Below, piece after piece: positions 51,635 through 55,100 of a stretch of 55,100 bases of DNA; the first letter of the stretch is position 1, and each line of letters opens with the position of its first letter. The notes under the pieces are model-generated. The model saw nothing but the letters and a program-made list of their open reading frames with translations. It had not been told where the DNA came from and did not search any database. The DNA is taken from positions 1 through 55,100 of the forward strand of contig JAJDUM010000040.1 of NCBI GenBank assembly GCA_022826645.1, given 5' to 3'. The position numbers and the translations under genes were made by a program. The stretch comes from Candidatus Poribacteria bacterium (lineage in GTDB: Bacteria > Poribacteria > WGA-4E > PCPOR2b).

Positions 51635-52561
51635 ATGCGCTATAGGAGGTTAGGGCGGACCGGGCTTGAGGTATCGGAAATCGGATTGGGCGGGGCAGTC
51701 TATGCGGGCACCAGTCACGGTCCTTTCGATGAGGCGGACGCTATTGCTGCGATCCACACAGCGCTCGAGAACGGTGTCAACTATATTGACACGTCGCGCC
51801 ACTACGGACCGAGCGAAGAGATCATCGGAAAGGCACTGACGGATTACACGGGCGAATATATCATCTCTACAAAAATTTCGCCCCGCCAAAACCCGACAGC
51901 AGCGGAAACCATCGCCGGTGTCGAAGAAAGTTTGGCGACCTTACAGCGTTCCCATGTGGATATACTACTCGCACACGATATCCAACATCTCGGCGAGGGC
52001 GCGAACGCAGTCGAATCTATCCTTCAGTCCGGCGGAATGGTGGAGGGCTTCCGCCAACTACAGCGAGAGGGACGGGTCAGATTCATCGGGGTGAGCGGTC
52101 GGCTTGCCGAGGTCACGGCAGCGGTGCAAACGGGAGAATTCGATGTCGCCCTCAGTTTCAACCGTTTTAATCTGTTGGATTGGAGCGCGGAAGAAGCACT
52201 CCTACCACAAGCGGAGGCTCACAATGTCGGGGTGGTGATGGGTGGTGTGTTTTACCAAGGTTTCCTGTCGCTTCCACTGGAACTGGTGCTGGAGCGGGTG
52301 GAGAAGGGGCTTTTATGGGCGTGGGACTGGACGGAGGAACGGCGAAATTTGGTGTTGAATCGGCTTGAGACGGTGCGCGAGTACGTGGATAATGACCTTG
52401 TGGCGTTGCGACGGTTGGCGGTGCAGTTTGTATTATCAGAACCCCGGATCAGCGCTGCGGTCATCGGAATGAAGGGTGTGGCTGAAGTAAGGGAGAATCT
52501 ATCTGTGGTTGGGACAGGTGATCTTGACGCGGAGACGGTAGCGAGGCTGAAGGCACTGTAG
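51635..52561 (+). CDS. Aldo/keto reductase
   Basis: A 308-residue aldo/keto reductase, nearest in pattern to L-galactose or D-threo-aldose dehydrogenases. IDTSRHYGPSE (Asp, Tyr), ISTKIS (Lys) and LLAHDIQ (His) supply the tetrad. AAVIGMKGVAEVREN is the NADP segment. GAGGAG precedes the ATG. This is the fourth aldo/keto reductase in the window; the four are clearly diverged and not recent duplicates. Confidence 0.85.
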   Translation: MRYRRLGRTGLEVSEIGLGGAVYAGTSHGPFDEADAIAAIHTALENGVNYIDTSRHYGPSEEIIGKALTDYTGEYIISTKISPRQNPTAAETIAGVEESLATLQRSHVDILLAHDIQHLGEGANAVESILQSGGMVEGFRQLQREGRVRFIGVSGRLAEVTAAVQTGEFDVALSFNRFNLLDWSAEEALLPQAEAHNVGVVMGGVFYQGFLSLPLELVLERVEKGLLWAWDWTEERRNLVLNRLETVREYVDNDLVALRRLAVQFVLSEPRISAAVIGMKGVAEVRENLSVVGTGDLDAETVARLKAL

Positions 52562-52779
52562 AGCGCTTTTGCTGAATCTCCTTTTAGGTAGTCCGAGAGC
52601 CGGTGTGGACTCGGACGTGACGAAGCGGTTGAAACAAAAGCGTGGCATAATACGCACTGTCAGGATAACTCATGCTATGATCCTCTCTTTCTTGCTTGGT
52701 TAGATTAGATCATAACCGTTATCCCGACTCAATCACAATTATGAGCACCCCTCATTTAAACTGCAAAGGAAGAAAATCT

Positions 52780-54612
52780 ATGAAGAAACAACCTTTTTTT
52801 TATAGCCTATTCCTTTTTATGTGGCTCTCGGTTGTATCAACAGGAGTCGCACAAGTAGACATCTCAGTTGTAGCCAGTTCAAATAGCCCTGTAGTGGAGG
52901 ATACAATTGAAATATCCATCAATATCACTGGCGGCCAGAACGTCGCTGGCTATGATTTCAGCCTCACCTTTAACTCCACTGAACTGGAATTTATAAGTAT
53001 TGAAGATGCGGGCTACTTTGCTGGCGAGGAACGTACACTTGCCTTTAGCCCGACCGAACTGGAATCTATAGCCGATGCAGACGGCACTCCGTCAGATGTA
53101 TATTCGATACCGCCCGTAGTTGGAGATGGTTCAGTGAGATTTGCTGCATTCGCTATGACGGGTACGGCCGAAGGTGATGGGACCCTCGCCGTAGCAAGGT
53201 TTAGAGTATTAGCCGAAACAGAAACGATGATCGGGGTTGAGCGTGTTGTGATTGGGAGTCGAACGGTACAGGAAATTGAACTCGCATCGGTTACAGGCGC
53301 GACCATTACTCCAACCGCTGCCTCGGCAGGTAACGCAGAATTCCGCCTGTCGATACCGGTGGGTATCAGTTTAATCCATGTTCCCCTGAAGGTCAACGCC
53401 GTTGATGGAGTGGCACGGACCATCAAATCTATCACCGACCTCTACAACGTACTCGGTGGAGCATCAACCGTCACCTTCCTCATCACCTACGATTCCCCAA
53501 CGCAAGAATGGCGCAGCTACGTCGCTCCTTCGGACCAAAGCACTTCTGCAGACGCAACATTGACGGACGATAAAGGGGTTATCGCGGGTCTGAGAACCCC
53601 GGTCTCTATTCGTCTGCGTGGCCGGGCGTTAGGAACAGAGGAAGGTAGCACCATCACATTAAGTCAAGGTCTCAACCTTGTGGGGCTGCCGTTGAAAGAT
53701 CCAAGGGTATCGCGTGTGAGCGACCTGTTCGTGCTCGAAGGGATTGATGGTAATGTCCCTGTGATAATCCTCACCGATGGGGGAGAGTTCAAGCCGGTGG
53801 GAGGCGTGGGTGATCCTAACGATATAGAAATCACTGGAGGCCAATCCTTTATCATGACCGCTCAACGGAGGGAGGAGGTCCAAATCTCCGGTGATGCATG
53901 GACTAATCTGCCAGAAGTGGGCGGTGCACCACCGGTATCAGTGACAGGTATCGAAGTGGATGATGTGACACCTATTTTGGCGCTGAGGGGCTCGATTACT
54001 GACCAAGGAAGGAGATTGACCGAGACCAGCTTCCGCGTGACTGTAAAGAACCGCTCAACCGGCAGAATGGTCAGCGCGGCTACAACAGGTGGGTACAATT
54101 CTCGCTCGAATCCGTGGGGATCAGATGGGGTGGGCTATCAACTCACCGACGTTGATTTACAGACGGGGCAAGCGGCTATGATTGGGGATATCCTTGAAAT
54201 CTCTGCTCAATCCTCAAATCCGTTAATTGGTGTGGAGCCGTTGCAATATACGGTAACCGCCGAAGATGTAAGGCAGGGCTGGATTCAGTTGCAGACGTTG
54301 CGCGCCTATGAAATACCGGCGGAAACAGCATTGTTGCACAACTATCCTAACCCGTTTAATCCGGAGACATGGATTCCGTATCTGCTCGCTCATGCTGCCG
54401 ATGTGACGCTTACCATCTATGACACCAACGGTGCATTGGTACGTCAATTGGATCTGGGCTATCAAGAGGCAGGATATTACACGGATAGGGCACGGGCGGC
54501 GTATTGGGATGGGCGTAACAACTTGGGCGAGGCGGTGGGAAGCGGGGTCTATTTTTACCAGTTACATGCAGCGGATTACTCTACCACCCAAAAGATGGTG
54601 ATTCTAAAATAA
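52780..54612 (+). CDS. Secreted cohesin-like protein with C-terminal sorting domain
   Basis: A 610-residue exported protein from the ATG at 52780 (AAAGGA upstream; signal MKKQPFFYSLFLFMWLSVVSTGVAQ in part). Residues about 28-185 form a cohesin-like domain (SSNSPVVEDTIEISINI; NVAGYDFSLTFNSTELEF). About 190-400 is a beta-rich region with paired motifs GISLIHVPLKV and GLNLVGLPLKDPRV. About 400-510 is another beta domain. The last 95 residues are the shared NYPNPFNPETWIPY...MVILK tail. Unlike the other three tailed proteins it lacks a dockerin, so it could be the receptor for dockerins on them (inference). TGCTATGAT at 52673-52681 is a possible extended -10 promoter. Confidence 0.8.
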   Translation: MKKQPFFYSLFLFMWLSVVSTGVAQVDISVVASSNSPVVEDTIEISINITGGQNVAGYDFSLTFNSTELEFISIEDAGYFAGEERTLAFSPTELESIADADGTPSDVYSIPPVVGDGSVRFAAFAMTGTAEGDGTLAVARFRVLAETETMIGVERVVIGSRTVQEIELASVTGATITPTAASAGNAEFRLSIPVGISLIHVPLKVNAVDGVARTIKSITDLYNVLGGASTVTFLITYDSPTQEWRSYVAPSDQSTSADATLTDDKGVIAGLRTPVSIRLRGRALGTEEGSTITLSQGLNLVGLPLKDPRVSRVSDLFVLEGIDGNVPVIILTDGGEFKPVGGVGDPNDIEITGGQSFIMTAQRREEVQISGDAWTNLPEVGGAPPVSVTGIEVDDVTPILALRGSITDQGRRLTETSFRVTVKNRSTGRMVSAATTGGYNSRSNPWGSDGVGYQLTDVDLQTGQAAMIGDILEISAQSSNPLIGVEPLQYTVTAEDVRQGWIQLQTLRAYEIPAETALLHNYPNPFNPETWIPYLLAHAADVTLTIYDTNGALVRQLDLGYQEAGYYTDRARAAYWDGRNNLGEAVGSGVYFYQLHAADYSTTQKMVILK

Positions 54613-54716
54613 CGCAATCTGTGTTGACAGGGTTTTCTTTTTCAGGTATATCTTGCATTATCCGTTTCGTGGGAGGAAGTGACATATAAAAGTGAGCACA
54701 GTCGAAAGGGAGACTT

Positions 54717-55100
54717 ATGGCAACAACTGAACATACAATCAATGATGCCCTTGCCGGAGTATTGAGAGGAACACGTCGCGCTTGGCAACAATCTAATGTT
54801 GTTCGTTCAGAAAACAGTGGTATGTTAAAAGGAGGTAATGAACGGCCTGATATCTTGGTTATAGAATCCACTGTTTCTCCTGTAGTGATTGAAACCGAGG
54901 TATTGCCGGCAGCTACTGTTGAATCGGACGCAATAGCACGTCTTGGGAAACAGATACGTGCTACAGGAAGGACAATTTTATCATCTATTGCTGTGCGCTT
55001 GCCTCTGAGATTGAGAACGAAGGAGGGATCCTTTTTACAGAGCGAATTAGAAGATGCGGGTGATATAGAGATGGCACTTTATACTGGTAGTGATCCGTCT
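54717..55100 (+). CDS. Unknown protein, N-terminal part, possible nuclease motif (cut by window edge)
   Basis: The first 128 codons of a gene that runs off the window; AAAGGGAG lies six bases before the ATG. The start reads MATTEHTINDALAGVLRGTRRAW. Residues near 43-63 read RPDILVIE...PVVIETEV, a PD...E-x-E pattern like the core of PD-(D/E)xK nucleases with Glu in place of Lys. Then follow ARLGKQIRATGRTILSSIAVRLP and LEMALYTGSD-type sequence. It may be the start of a restriction or other defence protein, but the decisive part is outside the window. The family is not recognised with certainty. Confidence 0.6.
   Translation, partial: MATTEHTINDALAGVLRGTRRAWQQSNVVRSENSGMLKGGNERPDILVIESTVSPVVIETEVLPAATVESDAIARLGKQIRATGRTILSSIAVRLPLRLRTKEGSFLQSELEDAGDIEMALYTGSDPS

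Noticed and set aside
54581..54871. 96-codon minus-strand frame at the right end
   Set aside because: It is antisense to the start of the better-supported gene at 54717.

Overview
The window looks like a chromosomal segment of a member of Candidatus Poribacteria or a close relative. The best evidence is a shared C-terminal sorting domain on four secreted proteins (it begins NYPNPFNPETWIPY and ends in xKMxILK). These proteins also carry dockerin, cohesin, WD40, leucine-rich and Ig-like modules. A phytanoyl-CoA dioxygenase gene coupled to a sulfatase, several sugar oxidoreductases and a sialidase fit the same assignment. This is inference from gene content; no rRNA or marker-protein phylogeny is available in the window. 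No tRNA, rRNA or CRISPR array was seen.

Layout. 0-4 kb: end of an IS630-type transposase, a 3-hydroxyacyl-CoA dehydrogenase, and a sulfatase/PhyH operon with a clear promoter and terminator. 4.5-7 kb: an orphan Bax1-like (DUF790) nuclease and a leucine-rich-repeat surface protein. 7-9.8 kb: a formate dehydrogenase read through an in-frame UGA with a SECIS hairpin, so a selenoprotein. 10-12.3 kb: a small membrane protein and a sodium:solute symporter embedded in 143-bp tandem repeats. 12.5-24.3 kb: Gfo/Idh/MocA oxidoreductase, Rieske protein, TrmJ-like methyltransferase, FAD oxidoreductase, nitroreductase, MurJ, a DUF4268 protein, CinA with a degenerate amidohydrolase domain, an unknown protein and an aldo/keto reductase. 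24.7-29.4 kb: a sugar operon (Gfo/Idh, TIM-barrel isomerase, aldo/keto reductase) from a near-consensus sigma-70 promoter, opposed by a sialidase. 29.5-34.9 kb: two large secreted multidomain proteins. 35-36.3 kb: a complete IS with 16-bp terminal inverted repeats and a 5-bp target duplication, inserted in a small inverted-repeat element whose uninterrupted relative lies at 43.4 kb. 37-39.7 kb: aldo/keto reductase, adenylate kinase, mannonate dehydratase. 39.7-40.9 kb: a decayed RelE/XRE toxin-antitoxin pair beside an IS200/IS605-type transposase flanked by palindromes. 41-48.5 kb: two hydantoinase-B paralogues without hydantoinase A, with genes for an acetoacetate-decarboxylase-fold protein, a methyltransferase, an Asp/Glu-racemase-fold protein and DUF3830. 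49-55.1 kb: FAD oxidoreductase, AcoX-like NAD kinase, aldo/keto reductase, a cohesin-bearing secreted protein, and the start of an unknown gene with a nuclease-like motif.

The coding genes suggest a heterotroph that takes up and oxidises sugars, sulfated or sialylated glycans and cyclic amides or imides, and displays large modular proteins. The most unusual aspect is the non-coding DNA. Nearly every intergenic stretch is built from several families of short palindromes and tandem repeats. One family matches the ends of the resident IS200-like transposase, and several genes show fresh decay (frameshifts, an amber codon, a truncated toxin, a fossil sorting domain).
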